Below are positions 47,765 through 58,033 of a stretch of DNA of 64,000 nucleotides, in pieces (within the stretch, counting starts at the first letter, position 1; each line of letters begins with the position of its first letter). Origin of the DNA: Herbiconiux daphne (GTDB lineage Bacteria; Actinomycetota; Actinomycetes; Actinomycetales; Microbacteriaceae); contig NZ_JANLCJ010000002.1 in assembly GCF_024979295.1 (NCBI RefSeq), positions 186,001-250,000 of the forward strand, read 5' to 3'. Position numbers and translations under genes: made by a program. The notes under the pieces are model-generated. The model did no database searches. It was not told the DNA's origin and was given only the letters and a program-made list of their open reading frames with translations.

Positions 47765-48664
47765 TCAGGCGCGGTGGCCCTCCCGCCGCAGTGCCCGCAG
47801 CAGCAGGGTGTTGCCCCAGAGCGGCTGCTCGTCGTCGGGGTCGTCGAGTCGCGAGAAACCGGGCCAGGCTGCGAAGGTGCCGGCATCGGCATCCGGATGC
47901 CGCCCACCCGGCGCCAGCAGCAGTGCGCCTTTCGCGGCGACCGCGTTGACGAAGCTCCGCACCTCGCGCTCGAGTCCGCCGTTCACGCCGGCGTTCGTGC
48001 CGGCACCCGTGCCGGCGGCCGAGCCGGTGCTCGTGCCGGCACCCGAGCCGCCGGGCGCGCCGAACGGTGCATCGAGATAGACCAGATCGTCTTCGCGAAC
48101 GACCGGCAGCACGCCGAAGAGCGACTCGCTCGAGAACCGCACGTCGGTGCCGCGCAGCAGCGCCGACAGGCCACGCACGTTCGTCTCGTCGAAGGCGATC
48201 GAGTCGCGGCCGTAGAGAGCGCCGTCGAATCGCTGCAGCGGCCCGGTGACCGGATGCGATCTCGACGCACCACGGAAGTAGACGAACCGGGCGGCCCGCG
48301 CGGCGGGCGTCAGCGCCTCGATCGCCGCGGGGGGCAGATCGCGGGTCTCGGTGAAGAACTCCGGGCCGTGCCGGCCGGCCGACCGCGCCACCTCGTCGAG
48401 GAACGGCTCGACGTCGTCGCGGACCACCGACCACACCTCCGCCACCTCGGGTTGCAGGGCGTTGAGCCGGAACGAGGCATCCGGATGCCGCTGCATCATC
48501 GCCACCGCGACCGCTCCCCCGTCGAGGAACGGCTCGACGTAGGCGTCGACCCGTTCGGGCGTCGCGGCCAGCGCGAAGTCCGCGAGACGGCGGTTGCGCG
48601 CGCTGTCGAGATAGGGCGAGCTCAGCCGTCGGCCACTGCCTCGCCCGCTGCCTTTTCTCGCCAC
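47765..48664 (-). CDS. Dam-like D12-class DNA adenine methyltransferase homologue, degenerate catalytic motifs
   Basis: A 299-residue protein whose layout follows D12-class N6-adenine methyltransferases. YVEPFLDGGAVAVAM at ~residues 42-56 corresponds to the SAM motif (usually EPFxGxGAV), LNALQPEVAEVWSVVRDD to the next motif, RFVYFRG to the FVY[LM]NR strand, and YLDAPFGAP near residue 197 to the catalytic DPPY. The SAM loop Gly and the DPPY Pro-Tyr are changed (DAPF), so methylation is doubtful. A Gly/Thr/Ala repeat (GAGTSTGSAAGTGAG) follows motif IV. An N-terminal basic stretch may bind nucleic acid. It lies upstream of helR on the same strand. Confidence 0.6.
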   Translation of the reverse strand: MARKGSGRGSGRRLSSPYLDSARNRRLADFALAATPERVDAYVEPFLDGGAVAVAMMQRHPDASFRLNALQPEVAEVWSVVRDDVEPFLDEVARSAGRHGPEFFTETRDLPPAAIEALTPAARAARFVYFRGASRSHPVTGPLQRFDGALYGRDSIAFDETNVRGLSALLRGTDVRFSSESLFGVLPVVREDDLVYLDAPFGAPGGSGAGTSTGSAAGTGAGTNAGVNGGLEREVRSFVNAVAAKGALLLAPGGRHPDADAGTFAAWPGFSRLDDPDDEQPLWGNTLLLRALRREGHRA

Positions 48665-48709
48665 ACCCCATCCTCACCCCTCGTGCCGACCTGTGACGAC
48701 ATGACATGA

Positions 48710-48732
48710 CGACCTGTCATGACGACAGGTCG
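48710..48732. terminator. hairpin between the SDR and Dam-like genes
   Basis: CGACCTGTC-ATGAC-GACAGGTCG forms a 9-bp perfect stem with a 5-base loop, next to further GACATGACATGACGACCTGTCATGA-type direct repeats split over 48698-48720. There is no T-run. It lies just past the SDR stop and 46 bp before the Dam-like start, so it could end the first transcript or serve as an operator for the second. Confidence 0.45.
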
Positions 48733-48753
48733 TGCGGTCACGAGCTGTGCCCG

Positions 48754-49533
48754 CTAGAGCGTCTGCACCAGACCGCCGTCGATCGTGACGCTCGCGCCGG
48801 TGAGGTTAGCCGCCCGGTCGCTCGCGAGAAACACCACGAGATCGGCGATCTCTTCGGGATGGCTGAACCGGCCGGTCGCCGTGGTCGCGACCGCGGCGCT
48901 CGCGACCTCCTCGGGTCGCAGGCCGTTGGCTTTCGCGATGGTGTCGGCGACCCCGCCACCCGCGAGCCACAAGTCGGTCTCGACCGGGCCCGGGCTCACG
49001 GTGTTGGCCCGGATGCCGCGGCCGCCGAACTCCTTCGAGATCGACTTCATGAAGTTGAGCAACGCGCCCTTGCTCGCGCTGTAGTCGATGACCCCCGGGT
49101 CGGGCAAGAACGCGTTGACCGAACCGACGGTGACGATGCTCCCGTGACCGGCCTCGAGCATTCCGGGCAGCACTGCTCGGGTGGTGCGCACCGCCGCGAG
49201 CAGGTTGAGGTTGAGCGAGGCGATCCACTGGTCGTCGGTGACCGCGAGGAACCCGTCGACCCGCGGCTTCGTGGCCCCGACGTTGTTGACCAGGATGTCG
49301 ATGCCCGCTCCCGCCTCGGCGACGAACGCGGCCGGGCCGTCGGGCTCCCCGAGGTCGGCGCTGATGAACCGCACCACGCCCTGTGCCACGAGTTCGTCGA
49401 GGCCCGGCGACGACGAGCGGGCTCCGGCGATGACGGTGGCCCCGGCATCCGTCAGCCCCCTCACGATGGCGAGGCCGATGCCCTTGCTCGCCCCCGTGAC
49501 GATCGCCGTCTTTCCTTCGAGTTCCTGTCGCAC
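48754..49533 (-). CDS. SDR family oxidoreductase
   Basis: A 259-residue short-chain dehydrogenase. TGASKGIG at residues 14-21 binds the cofactor, NNVGAT corresponds to NNAG, and the active site Ser/Tyr/Lys appear as VGSVNAFLPDPGVIDYSASK. The PGPVETDLW segment after the active site is standard. The substrate is not evident. It is divergent from the zinc-finger gene at 49690. Confidence 0.92.
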   Translation of the reverse strand: MRQELEGKTAIVTGASKGIGLAIVRGLTDAGATVIAGARSSSPGLDELVAQGVVRFISADLGEPDGPAAFVAEAGAGIDILVNNVGATKPRVDGFLAVTDDQWIASLNLNLLAAVRTTRAVLPGMLEAGHGSIVTVGSVNAFLPDPGVIDYSASKGALLNFMKSISKEFGGRGIRANTVSPGPVETDLWLAGGGVADTIAKANGLRPEEVASAAVATTATGRFSHPEEIADLVVFLASDRAANLTGASVTIDGGLVQTL

Positions 49534-49689
49534 GTCGACCGCCTCACCTCAGTCGGCCGTCCGATGCGACCGTGATTGTTCAGACCTAACGGAGCGGCGC
49601 GACGCTGTCAGCAGCCGATCGACGATGTGCAGAACGTGCGCCGGATGGCGGGGTTTGCACAGGGCGCCGTGACAGTGGATGCTGACTGC

Positions 49690-50040
49690 ATGAGTATCGA
49701 ATCCGCGATCAGGCCCGAGGTTCCGCCGTCGGGCACCGGCTGCGTCGAGTGCGAGGCCACCGGGGGCTGGTGGCTCCATCTGCGCCGCTGCGCCAACTGC
49801 GGCCACGTCGGATGCTGCGACTCCTCACCGTCGCAGCACGCCAGCCACCACGCTGCCGACGCCGGGCATCCGGTCGCGCAGTCGTTCGAACCGGGTGAGG
49901 ACTGGTTCTGGGACTACTCCAGCGCCGAATACGTCGATGGGCCCGAGTTGGCGCCCGCTCGCGAGCATCCGCGCGACCAGCCCACCCCCGGACCCCGCGG
50001 CGCGGTTCCCGCCGACTGGGAGTCGAAGCTCAACCCCTGA
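49690..50040 (+). CDS. UBP-type zinc finger protein
   Basis: A 116-residue protein with a zf-UBP module. CVECEATGGWWLHLRRCANCGHVGCCDSSP gives the spaced Cys pairs in two parts (CVEC, then CANCGHVGCC), followed by the His ligands HASHHAADAGHPV and the Trp/Tyr-rich WFWDYSSAEY. In eukaryotes the fold binds ubiquitin tails; the role in actinobacteria is unknown. The C-terminus is Pro-rich. The ATG at 49690 has no strong RBS; an in-frame upstream start is possible. Confidence 0.82.
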   Translation: MSIESAIRPEVPPSGTGCVECEATGGWWLHLRRCANCGHVGCCDSSPSQHASHHAADAGHPVAQSFEPGEDWFWDYSSAEYVDGPELAPAREHPRDQPTPGPRGAVPADWESKLNP

Positions 50041-50112
50041 GCCACGAACGGGGCCGCACGAGCAGCGACGACACGAGCAGCAGCTGAGGCGTCACCCGGA
50101 ACGCGAGGGCGC

Positions 50113-50508
50113 TCAGACTCCCGGCTCGTCGAAGTAGGAGACGTTCACGTCGTTGCGCGCCCGCGCGGCCTCGGCGCGCTCCTGGCGCAGCCGCTCGGCG
50201 CGCTCCTGGCGCTCGCGCACGGCCTCCGCGTCGACCTCGACCCGGCGCACCGTGACTCCGCCCTTGGTCGGCGGGATCGACTTCTTCGCCGCAGCGGAAC
50301 CCGCTGCCCTCGACGACCCTGACGAGCCGCTCGACGACCGAGTGCGTGCCGCACCACCGGTCCCGCGGGTGGACACCGCCGGCGCCTGCCCGCTGCCGGC
50401 GCAGCGCTGGCCGTTCTTGTCCTCATGCGGAATCAGGGTCTGCGACACGAGGCCGACCGCCACCGATTTTCCGCAGACGGGGCATTTCGTTCCGGTACTG
50501 CTGGCCAT
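50113..50508 (-). CDS. small zinc-ribbon protein with basic coiled-coil tail
   Basis: A 131-residue protein. The N-terminus has CPVCGK and a following His/Cys pair ([13 protein letters not shown]) that could bind one zinc. A Ser/Gly/Arg-rich linker comes next, and the C-terminal half is an Arg/Glu/Ala helix ([20 protein letters not shown]) likely to be a coiled coil. It resembles uncharacterised actinobacterial zinc-finger proteins. The ATG at 50508 places the Cys motif at residue 9; longer upstream frames lack coding signal. Confidence 0.7.
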   Translation of the reverse strand: MASSTGTKCPVCGKSVAVGLVSQTLIPHEDKNGQRCAGSGQAPAVSTRGTGGAARTRSSSGSSGSSRAAGSAAAKKSIPPTKGGVTVRRVEVDAEAVRERQERAERLRQERAEAARARNDVNVSYFDEPGV

Positions 50509-50615
50509 CGCTGTGTGAGAACCTCTCGCTCGTTTCGTTGTCCCCCGACAATCGATTTTCGCACGGATCGCGCTCACCCGATGCGATAGTAGAAGCCCGA
50601 CAGAAAGGGGCACAG

Positions 50616-51059
50616 ATGCCATTGACCGGAGAATACGAACCCGGAACCGCCGATTGGGCGCGCAAGCAGCTCGAGGTCTACGAGGGCTCGGGCGGCACCG
50701 AGGGCACCACTCTGCGAGGCATGCCCGTCATCGTGCTCACGTCGGTGGGCGCCAAGACCGGCAAGCTGCGCAAGACGCCGCTGATGCGGGTCGAGCACGA
50801 GGGCGACTACGCCGTCGTCGCCTCCCTGGGCGGCGCGCCGAAGCATCCGGTCTGGTACTACAACCTGGTCGCCCACCCGCACGTCGAACTGCAAGACGGC
50901 CCGGTCAAACGCGACTACCTCGCCCGCGAGGTCACGGGCGCCGAGAAAGACCTCTGGTGGGAGCGCGCCGTGCTCGCCTACCCGCCCTACGCCGACTACC
51001 AGGTGAAGACCGAGCGCGAGATCCCGGTCTTCGTGCTCACGCCGACCGACGTCGATTAG
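50616..51059 (+). CDS. deazaflavin (F420)-dependent nitroreductase family protein (Ddn-like)
   Basis: A 147-residue split-barrel protein of the Ddn/FDOR-A group. The motifs [43 protein letters not shown] and VELQDG are diagnostic; such enzymes use reduced F420 to reduce quinones or nitro compounds. The ATG is preceded by AAAGGGG. No F420 biosynthesis gene lies in the window. It is convergent with dhaM. Confidence 0.93.
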   Translation: MPLTGEYEPGTADWARKQLEVYEGSGGTEGTTLRGMPVIVLTSVGAKTGKLRKTPLMRVEHEGDYAVVASLGGAPKHPVWYYNLVAHPHVELQDGPVKRDYLAREVTGAEKDLWWERAVLAYPPYADYQVKTEREIPVFVLTPTDVD

Positions 51060-51099
51060 CTCAGGCGTCGACTAGCCCCGGCGTCGACTCCGGCGTCGC

Positions 51100-51831
51100 C
51101 TAGGCCTCGCCGAACCCGGTCTCGATCAGGTCGGCCAAGGCGTCGACGGCCTCGGCGCCCTCGGGGTCGGCACTGGCCAGTTCGACGGTCGAGCCCTTGG
51201 TGAGGCCGAGTGACATGATGCCGAGCAGGCTCTTCGCGTCTTTGCCGTTCACCGTCACCTTCACCGGGAACGTGTTGGCGAGCTTCACGAACTCGGCCGC
51301 CGGGCGCGCGTGCAAGCCGTCTTTGTTGACGATGGTCACGGTGCGCGAGGGGGTTCCGGATGCGACGGGTTCGGCCTCGAACACCGGAACCGCCGCGACG
51401 TCGCCGTCACCCGCATCCGCCACCTTCTCGCCCTGCTCGTCGCGCGCCGACTCCCCCGCCGCCACGACCTCGTCGAGTGACGCGCCGGACTCGGCCGCCA
51501 CGGCCGCCGCGACACCGCCCTCGACCAGGGGTGCCGACACGATGCGCACACGCGCCTGCACCTCGTCGTCGAGAAAGTCGAGGGCGGTCTCGGCGGTCAG
51601 GATGGCCGATCCGAGGTCGCAGAAGATCGCCACGCCGTGACCGGAGTCGGCCTCGGCGACCGCGGCCGTGACCTTGTCGAAGCTCGTGCCGATGCCGCCG
51701 TCGTCAGTGCCGCCCGCGGCGACGAGGCTCGTACCCTCGGCCATCTGACCGGCGAGGTCGACGAGGCCTTCGGCGATCTTGACGCTGTGCGAGACGAAGA
51801 CGACCCCGACCTTGCCGGGCGTTCCCGCCAC
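51100..51831 (-). CDS. dhaM: PTS-dependent dihydroxyacetone kinase, phosphoryl-donor subunit DhaM (EIIA-HPr fusion)
   Basis: A 243-residue cytoplasmic protein. An N-terminal EIIA-mannose-like domain has the active His in VVFVSHSVKIAEG (residue ~14) and the GGTDDGGIGTSFDKV loop. A ~30-residue linker leads to a C-terminal HPr domain with GLHARPAAEFV (His ~173) and SLLGIMSLGL. It passes phosphate from PEP via the PTS to DhaL-bound ADP. The enzyme I domain of some DhaM proteins is absent. GTG at 51831 follows the dhaL stop by one base. Confidence 0.94.
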   Translation of the reverse strand: MAGTPGKVGVVFVSHSVKIAEGLVDLAGQMAEGTSLVAAGGTDDGGIGTSFDKVTAAVAEADSGHGVAIFCDLGSAILTAETALDFLDDEVQARVRIVSAPLVEGGVAAAVAAESGASLDEVVAAGESARDEQGEKVADAGDGDVAAVPVFEAEPVASGTPSRTVTIVNKDGLHARPAAEFVKLANTFPVKVTVNGKDAKSLLGIMSLGLTKGSTVELASADPEGAEAVDALADLIETGFGEA

Positions 51832-51832
51832 G

Positions 51833-52525
51833 TCAGGCGCCCTTCGGGGCGTCGTCAGCAGGCGCGTCGTCAGCAGGCGCATCGTCGGGCGCACCCGCCG
51901 CCGCATCCGCCGCCGCGCGCAGGATGAGCGACGACGACTGCGCGCCCGGATCGCGGTGCCCGATCGCCCGCTCGCCGAGGTAGCTCGCGCGGCCCTTGCG
52001 GGCCACGAGCGGTTCGGTGGCCACGGCGCCCTGCTCGGCAGCGGTGGCCGCGGCATCCAGGATCTCGGGCTCGCTCTTGCCCTCGGCCAGCGCCGCCGCA
52101 GCGGCATCGACCGCCGGCGTCCAGGCATCGATCATGGTCTTGTCGCCGGGTTCGGCCTTGCCGCGCAGCACGATGCCGTCGCGGGCGGCGGTGAGCAGGG
52201 CCACGATCGCCGCGCCGTCGAGCTCCTTCTCCTGACCCACGGCACCCGCGGCCTTGAGGTAGGCCGTGCCGAGCAACGGCCCGGAGGCGCCGCCGACCGT
52301 CGAGATCAGCGTGGTCGCGACGAGCTTGAGGGCATCGCCCGGAGCGGAATCCGGCGGCAGGCCGTCGAGCTTGGCCAGAACGGCGGTGTAACCCCGATCG
52401 AGGTTCTCGCCATGGTCGCCGTCGCCGATCTCTCGGTCGAGGGTGACCAGTTCGACCCGGTGCTCAGAGACGACGCGCGCGCTCTGCCTGATCCAGTCCG
52501 TCGTCCAGGTGATGCCCAAACTCAT
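51833..52525 (-). CDS. dhaL: dihydroxyacetone kinase ADP-binding subunit DhaL
   Basis: A 230-residue all-helical subunit. The nucleotide/Mg-binding signature DREIGDGDHGENLDRG lies at residues ~29-44, and GGASGPLLGTAYLKAAG and the later DAAATAAEQGAVAT segment follow the DhaL pattern. It carries tightly bound ADP that is rephosphorylated by DhaM and then phosphorylates the substrate held by DhaK. The C-terminal ~20 residues are an Asp/Ala repeat (APADDAPADDAP). It lies 4 bp after dhaK. Confidence 0.95.
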   Translation of the reverse strand: MSLGITWTTDWIRQSARVVSEHRVELVTLDREIGDGDHGENLDRGYTAVLAKLDGLPPDSAPGDALKLVATTLISTVGGASGPLLGTAYLKAAGAVGQEKELDGAAIVALLTAARDGIVLRGKAEPGDKTMIDAWTPAVDAAAAALAEGKSEPEILDAAATAAEQGAVATEPLVARKGRASYLGERAIGHRDPGAQSSSLILRAAADAAAGAPDDAPADDAPADDAPKGA

Positions 52526-52529
52526 TCGT

Positions 52530-53531
<1,002 letters not shown>

Positions 53532-53756
53532 TGAAATTCCCTTCGATCGGGCGTTCGTCGCCCGCGACGGGAGCCCGAACCGGGCCATCCAGTGCAAATC
53601 TACGCCGTCGGGGAAAAGTTGCGATAGACCCAGCCCACACCACGCTGAGGAAACGGGGGGTTATACCTGGCAACTCGCTGGGGATATCGTTGGCCTCACA
53701 CCCGATCACCACGGGGGTCACAGCGGGTGACCGAATCGGTGCGAAGGAAGGTCATC
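53532..53756. promoter_or_regulatory. divergent control region between dhaKLM and glpFK
   Basis: A 225-bp gap contains a local dip in GC. Candidate promoter pieces include TTGCGATAGACC (53618-53629) and GGTTATACCTGG (53660-53671); neither pairs with a confident -35. A CACCACGGGGGTCACAGCGGGTGACC stretch (two parts around 53708-53730) has partial symmetry and may bind a regulator. No GlpR/DhaR-type gene is adjacent. Confidence 0.4.
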
Positions 53757-54527
53757 GTGGACAATCTCGGTATCGATTTCTTGTCGGAGCTGGTGGGCAC
53801 AGCTCTGCTCGTGCTCCTGGGCTGCGGCGTCGTCGCCAACGTCGCCCTGGTGCGCACGAAAGGCTTCAACGGCGGATTCCTCATGGTCAACATCGGCTGG
53901 GGCCTCGCGGTCTTCGCCGGTGTCATCGTGGCGTACGCATCCGGCGCCCACCTCAACCCGGCGGTCACGCTGGGACTGGTAGCGAACGGCGCGACGGAGT
54001 TCGGATCGGCAGCGACGCCGGTCGACGTGAACTTCTTGTCGGTCATCGTCTACATCGGCGGTCAGCTGATCGGAGCCATCATCGGCGCCGTGCTGGTGTG
54101 GCTGGCCTACAAGCAGCACTTCGACGAGGAGCCCGAGCCGGCGAACAAGCTCGGCGTGTTCTCGACCGGTCCCGCGATCCGCTCCTACGGCTGGAACCTC
54201 GTGACCGAGATCATCGGCACCTTCGTGCTGGTGTTCGTGGTGATCGCGTTCGGCGGAGGGCGTCAGGGCGATGGAGGCCTGGCTGCTCTCGGTGCATTGC
54301 CGGTGGCGCTGCTCGTGATCGGCATCGGCGCCTCGCTCGGTGGCCCGACCGGCTACGCCATCAACCCGGCCCGTGACCTCGGTCCGCGCCTGGCGCATGC
54401 GTTCCTGCCGATCAAGGGCAAGGGCACGTCGGACTGGTCGTACTCCTGGGTGCCCGTGGTCGGCCCGATCATCGGCGGTCTCCTGGCCGGCTGGTCGGCA
54501 TTGCTGCTGCTGCCGATCCTCACCTAG
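53757..54527 (+). CDS. glpF: glycerol facilitator GlpF (MIP/aquaglyceroporin)
   Basis: A 256-residue channel with six transmembrane helices. Both pore motifs are intact: NPA in GAHLNPAVT (~residue 68) and NPA in GYAINPARDLGPRL (~203), where Asp after the second NPAR is the mark of glycerol-conducting members. GTG at 53757 with AAGGAAGG upstream gives the usual short cytoplasmic N-terminus; a start 30 bp upstream is possible. glpK follows, separated by a terminator-like hairpin. Confidence 0.93.
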   Translation: MDNLGIDFLSELVGTALLVLLGCGVVANVALVRTKGFNGGFLMVNIGWGLAVFAGVIVAYASGAHLNPAVTLGLVANGATEFGSAATPVDVNFLSVIVYIGGQLIGAIIGAVLVWLAYKQHFDEEPEPANKLGVFSTGPAIRSYGWNLVTEIIGTFVLVFVVIAFGGGRQGDGGLAALGALPVALLVIGIGASLGGPTGYAINPARDLGPRLAHAFLPIKGKGTSDWSYSWVPVVGPIIGGLLAGWSALLLLPILT

Positions 54528-54535
54528 AACACACA

Positions 54536-54571
54536 GCGGGCCGGTCCAGAGTGGATCGGCCCGCTTCATTT
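54536..54571 (+). terminator. hairpin between glpF and glpK
   Basis: GCGGGCCGGTCC-AGAGT-GGATCGGCCCGC forms a 12-bp stem with one G-T pair, then TTCATTT. It lies 8 bp after the glpF stop. It probably attenuates rather than fully blocks expression of glpK. Confidence 0.75.
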
Positions 54572-54602
54572 CACGCCACCGTCACACTACGAAGGAGTTG
54601 CC

Positions 54603-56117
54603 ATGACGGATTACATCATCGCGATCGACCAGGGAACCACGAGCACCCGGGCGATCGTCTTCGACCACTCCGGCTCGATCGTGAGCCAGGGCCAGCTCGA
54701 ACACGAGCAGATCTTCCCGAAGGCGGGCTGGGTCGAGCACAACCCCAAGGAGATCTGGGACAACACGCGCGAGGTCATCGGCCAGGCGCTCTCGAAGGCC
54801 AACATCACCCGCCACAACGTCAAGGCCGTCGGCATCACGAACCAGCGTGAGACGACGGTGGTGTGGGACAAGAACACCGGCGAGCCCGTCTACAACGCCA
54901 TCGTGTGGCAGGACACCCGCACCCAGGAGATCGTCGACCGCTTCGCCGCCGACGGAGGCGTCGAGCGGTTCAAAGACATCGTGGGGCTGCCGCTGTCGAC
55001 CTACTTCGCCGGCACGAAGATCGTCTGGATCCTCGAGAACGTCGAAGGCGCCCGCGAGAAGGCCGAGAACGGCGACCTGCTGTTCGGCACCACCGACAGC
55101 TGGGTCACCTGGAACCTCACCGGCGGCGTCGACGGCGGTGTGCACATCACGGATGTCACGAACGCCTCCCGCACGATGTTCATGGATCTCGAGACCCTCG
55201 AGTGGCGCGACGACATCCTCGAGGTGTTCAACGTGCCGAAGTCGATGCTGCCCGAGATCAAGTCGTCGTCGGCCGTCTACGGCACTGTGCACACCTCGTC
55301 GCTGCTGCGCGAAGTGCCCGTGGCCGGCATCCTGGGCGACCAGCAGGCCGCCACGTTCGGTCAGGCCGCGTTCGACGCCGGCGAGGCCAAGAACACCTAC
55401 GGCACCGGCAACTTCTTGATTTTCAACACCGGCACCGAGATCGTGAAGTCGAAGAACGGTCTGCTGACGACCCTCGGCTACAAACTCGGCGACGACGCAC
55501 CCCACTACGCGCTCGAGGGGTCGATCGCCGTGACCGGGTCGCTCATCCAGTGGCTGCGCGACAACCTGGGACTCATCAAGTCGGCTCCCGAGGTGGAAGA
55601 CCTCGCCAAGACGGTCGACGACAACGGCGGGGCGTATTTCGTGCCGGCGTTCTCGGGTCTGTTCGCGCCCTACTGGCGATCGGATGCCCGCGGTGCGCTC
55701 GTGGGCCTGACCCGGTATGTCAACAAGGGCCACATCGCGCGCGCCGCGCTCGAGGCCACCGCGTTCCAGACGAAAGAGGTGCTCGACGCCGTCAACGCCG
55801 ACTCGGGCGTGCCGCTCACCGAGCTGAAGGTCGACGGCGGCATGATCGGCAACAACCTGCTCATGCAGTTCCAGGCCGACATCCTCGACGTGCCCGTGGT
55901 GCGGCCGGTGGTCGCCGAGACGACGGCGCTCGGTGCGGCGTATGCCGCGGGACTCGCGGTGGGCTTCTGGGCCAACCTCGACGAACTGCGGGCCAACTGG
56001 CAGGAGGATTCGCGCTGGACTCCCGAGATGGATGACGCCGAACGCGACCGCCTCTACCGCAACTGGAAGAAGGCCGTCACGAAGACCTTCGACTGGGTGG
56101 ACACGGATGTGAGCTAA
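54603..56117 (+). CDS. glpK: glycerol kinase GlpK
   Basis: A 504-residue FGGY-family kinase that converts glycerol to glycerol-3-phosphate with [16 protein letters not shown] at residues 8-20 is the phosphate-1 motif, [13 protein letters not shown] binds glycerol, and [20 protein letters not shown] is the C-terminal FGGY signature. The length is exactly that of the family. AAGGAG precedes the ATG. With glpF it provides glycerol uptake; dhaKLM gives an alternative route for dihydroxyacetone. Confidence 0.97.
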   Translation: MTDYIIAIDQGTTSTRAIVFDHSGSIVSQGQLEHEQIFPKAGWVEHNPKEIWDNTREVIGQALSKANITRHNVKAVGITNQRETTVVWDKNTGEPVYNAIVWQDTRTQEIVDRFAADGGVERFKDIVGLPLSTYFAGTKIVWILENVEGAREKAENGDLLFGTTDSWVTWNLTGGVDGGVHITDVTNASRTMFMDLETLEWRDDILEVFNVPKSMLPEIKSSSAVYGTVHTSSLLREVPVAGILGDQQAATFGQAAFDAGEAKNTYGTGNFLIFNTGTEIVKSKNGLLTTLGYKLGDDAPHYALEGSIAVTGSLIQWLRDNLGLIKSAPEVEDLAKTVDDNGGAYFVPAFSGLFAPYWRSDARGALVGLTRYVNKGHIARAALEATAFQTKEVLDAVNADSGVPLTELKVDGGMIGNNLLMQFQADILDVPVVRPVVAETTALGAAYAAGLAVGFWANLDELRANWQEDSRWTPEMDDAERDRLYRNWKKAVTKTFDWVDTDVS

Positions 56118-56152
56118 CCGCCGCTGCGTTAGCTGCCGCGAGGCGGTTGAGT

Positions 56153-56188
56153 AGCTGCCGGGTCGTCGAAACGGCCCGGCAGCTTTTT
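56153..56188 (+). terminator. intrinsic terminator after glpK (bidirectional with trpD)
   Basis: AGCTGCCGGG/CCCGGCAGCT forms a 10-bp stem with a 12-base loop followed by TTTTT. It lies 35 bp after the glpK stop and 11 bp from the trpD stop on the other strand, so it can serve both genes. Confidence 0.88.
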
Positions 56189-56198
56189 GTGCCCGGGG

Positions 56199-57251
56199 TC
56201 ACGCCTGGGTGGCGGCGATCCAGGCGTCGAGTTTGGTGGTGGCGGCTCCGGAGTCGATGGCGTCGGCGGCGATCGTCATCTTCTCGGCGAGGCGCTCGAC
56301 GATGCCGCGGTCGAGCTCGGTAGGGTCCTGCATCAGCGAGAACGACACCAGCCCTGCGGCGGCGTTCAGCACCACCATGTCGCGCACCGGTCCGGTCTCG
56401 CCGCCGAGCACCCGGCGCACGATGTCGGCGTTGTGGGCGGCATCCCCGCCCTTCAGCTCGTCGACGCGAGCGGTGCGGATGCCGAGATCGCGCGGGTTGA
56501 GGTCGTGCTCCTTCACCGAACCGCGCGACACCTCCCAGATGTGCGAGTGGCCGGTGGTGGTGAGCTCGTCGAGGCCGTCGTCGCCGCGGAAGACCAGCGC
56601 GGTGGCGCCGCGGGTCTGGAACACGCCGACGATCAGCGGCACCCGGTCGAGGTGGGCGACGCCGACGGCCGAGGCCTCGGGGCGGGCCGGGTTGCACAGC
56701 GGCCCGAGGAAGTTGAACACGGTCGGCACGCCGAGCTCGGCACGCACCGGGCCGGCGTTCTTGAAGCCGGGGTGGAACTTCGCGGCGAAGGCGAACGAGA
56801 TGCCGGTGCCGGCGAACACCTCGGCCACGCGCTCCGGTTCGAGTTCGAGGTCGATGCCGAGCGCGCGCAGCACGTCGGACGAGCCCGAGAGCGAGCTCGC
56901 GGCCTTGTTGCCGTGCTTGATCACGGGCACGCCGCTCGCCGCGGCCACGATCGACGCCATCGTCGACACGTTCACCGTGCCGAACGTGTCGCCGCCCGTG
57001 CCCACGATGTCGAGGGCGACCGGGTCGATCGCCAGGGGCAGCGCGTGATCGAGGATGGCGTCGCGGAACCCGACGATCTCGTCGACCGTCTCGCCCTTCG
57101 CCCGCAGCGCCACGAGGAATCCGGCCAGCTGAGCCGGCGTGACGTCACCCTGCATCACCTGGTCCATCGACCAGGTGGCCTCGGAGATGGACAGATCCGT
57201 CCTCGCCAGAAGTCGAGTGATTATTCCGGCCCAGGAGTGCGTTTCAGCCAT
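56199..57251 (-). CDS. trpD: anthranilate phosphoribosyltransferase TrpD
   Basis: A 350-residue class IV phosphoribosyltransferase that joins anthranilate to PRPP in tryptophan synthesis. The PRPP-binding [14 protein letters not shown] (~residue 82), [17 protein letters not shown] (~112), [11 protein letters not shown] (anthranilate site) and the metal-binding DDGLDE pair (~225) are all present. It stands alone without other trp genes, divergent from ctaE, an arrangement also known in mycobacteria. Confidence 0.96.
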   Translation of the reverse strand: MAETHSWAGIITRLLARTDLSISEATWSMDQVMQGDVTPAQLAGFLVALRAKGETVDEIVGFRDAILDHALPLAIDPVALDIVGTGGDTFGTVNVSTMASIVAAASGVPVIKHGNKAASSLSGSSDVLRALGIDLELEPERVAEVFAGTGISFAFAAKFHPGFKNAGPVRAELGVPTVFNFLGPLCNPARPEASAVGVAHLDRVPLIVGVFQTRGATALVFRGDDGLDELTTTGHSHIWEVSRGSVKEHDLNPRDLGIRTARVDELKGGDAAHNADIVRRVLGGETGPVRDMVVLNAAAGLVSFSLMQDPTELDRGIVERLAEKMTIAADAIDSGAATTKLDAWIAATQA

Positions 57252-57342
57252 ACCAGCGATCCTATGGGTCGATCCTTTCGCCGGACACGCCGATGGAGCC
57301 GCGCATAGCCGCCCAAATGCAAAACCACCTGACGATTTCGGA

Positions 57343-57348
57343 CATAAT
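57343..57348 (+). promoter_or_regulatory. -10 element of a leaderless ctaE promoter
   Basis: CATAAT lies exactly six bases before the GTG at 57355. It differs from TATAAT by one base and lies in a relatively AT-rich gap between trpD and ctaE. No RBS is seen. It would drive the ctaE-qcrCAB operon. Confidence 0.55.
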
Positions 57349-57354
57349 GGATGT

Positions 57355-57984
57355 GTGACGAGCAGCTCATTGACCCATTCTCAGAGTGCCCCCATGGTCC
57401 AGCGCCCCAACATCGTGGCGGTGGGAACCATCGTGTGGCTCGGCAGCGAGGTCATGTTCTTCGCGGGCCTGTTCGCGATCTACTTCACCCTCCGGTCGAC
57501 CAACCCCGAGGCATGGGGCGACCAGGCCAACACGCTCAACGTTCCGTTCGCTCTCGTCAACACGATCATCCTGGTGATCTCGTCGTTCTGGTGCCAGTTC
57601 GCCGTCTTCGCCGCTGAGCGCGGGCAGGTCAAGCGCACGAGCTGGAAGCCCGTCGACTGGGGCATCACGGAGTGGCTCTTCCTGACATATGCCTTCGGCG
57701 CAATCTTCGTCAGCGGCCAGGTGCTCGAATACGCGACGCTCGTCTCCGAGGGCATCACGATCGACGGCAACGCCTACGGTTCGGCCTTCTACCTCACCAC
57801 CGGTTTCCACGCCCTGCACGTCACCGGCGGCCTCATCGCGATGCTGCTCATGCTGGGGCGCGTCTTCGCGGTCAAGAACTTCGGTCACAAGGAGGCGACG
57901 TCGATCATCGTCGTCTCCTACTACTGGCACTTCGTCGACGTGGTCTGGATCGGCCTGTTCCTCGTCATCTACGTGCTGAAGTAG
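57355..57984 (+). CDS. ctaE: cytochrome c oxidase subunit III CtaE
   Basis: A 209-residue membrane protein with five transmembrane helices. The subunit III patterns [33 protein letters not shown] and [18 protein letters not shown] are present. It is part of the aa3 oxidase that couples with the bc1 complex in actinobacterial supercomplexes. GTG at 57355 is chosen from the homologous N-terminus and the promoter spacing. qcrC follows after 49 bp. Confidence 0.96.
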   Translation: MTSSSLTHSQSAPMVQRPNIVAVGTIVWLGSEVMFFAGLFAIYFTLRSTNPEAWGDQANTLNVPFALVNTIILVISSFWCQFAVFAAERGQVKRTSWKPVDWGITEWLFLTYAFGAIFVSGQVLEYATLVSEGITIDGNAYGSAFYLTTGFHALHVTGGLIAMLLMLGRVFAVKNFGHKEATSIIVVSYYWHFVDVVWIGLFLVIYVLK

Positions 57985-58033
57985 CGCCGCCGACATGGTC
58001 AATCGAAGTCGTCCCGAGCAGAGAGTAGAGAGA

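Noticed and set aside
47765..48664. Functional restriction-modification system
   Set aside because: The methyltransferase-like protein has degenerate motifs and no endonuclease gene is adjacent.
47634..48707. N-terminal extension joining helR to an upstream open frame (total 1124 codons)
   Set aside because: The HelR homology starts at the GTG at 47633 with an RBS; the extension is antisense-like Arg-rich sequence, is out of frame with the Dam-like gene, and would run through the RAE-like dyad.
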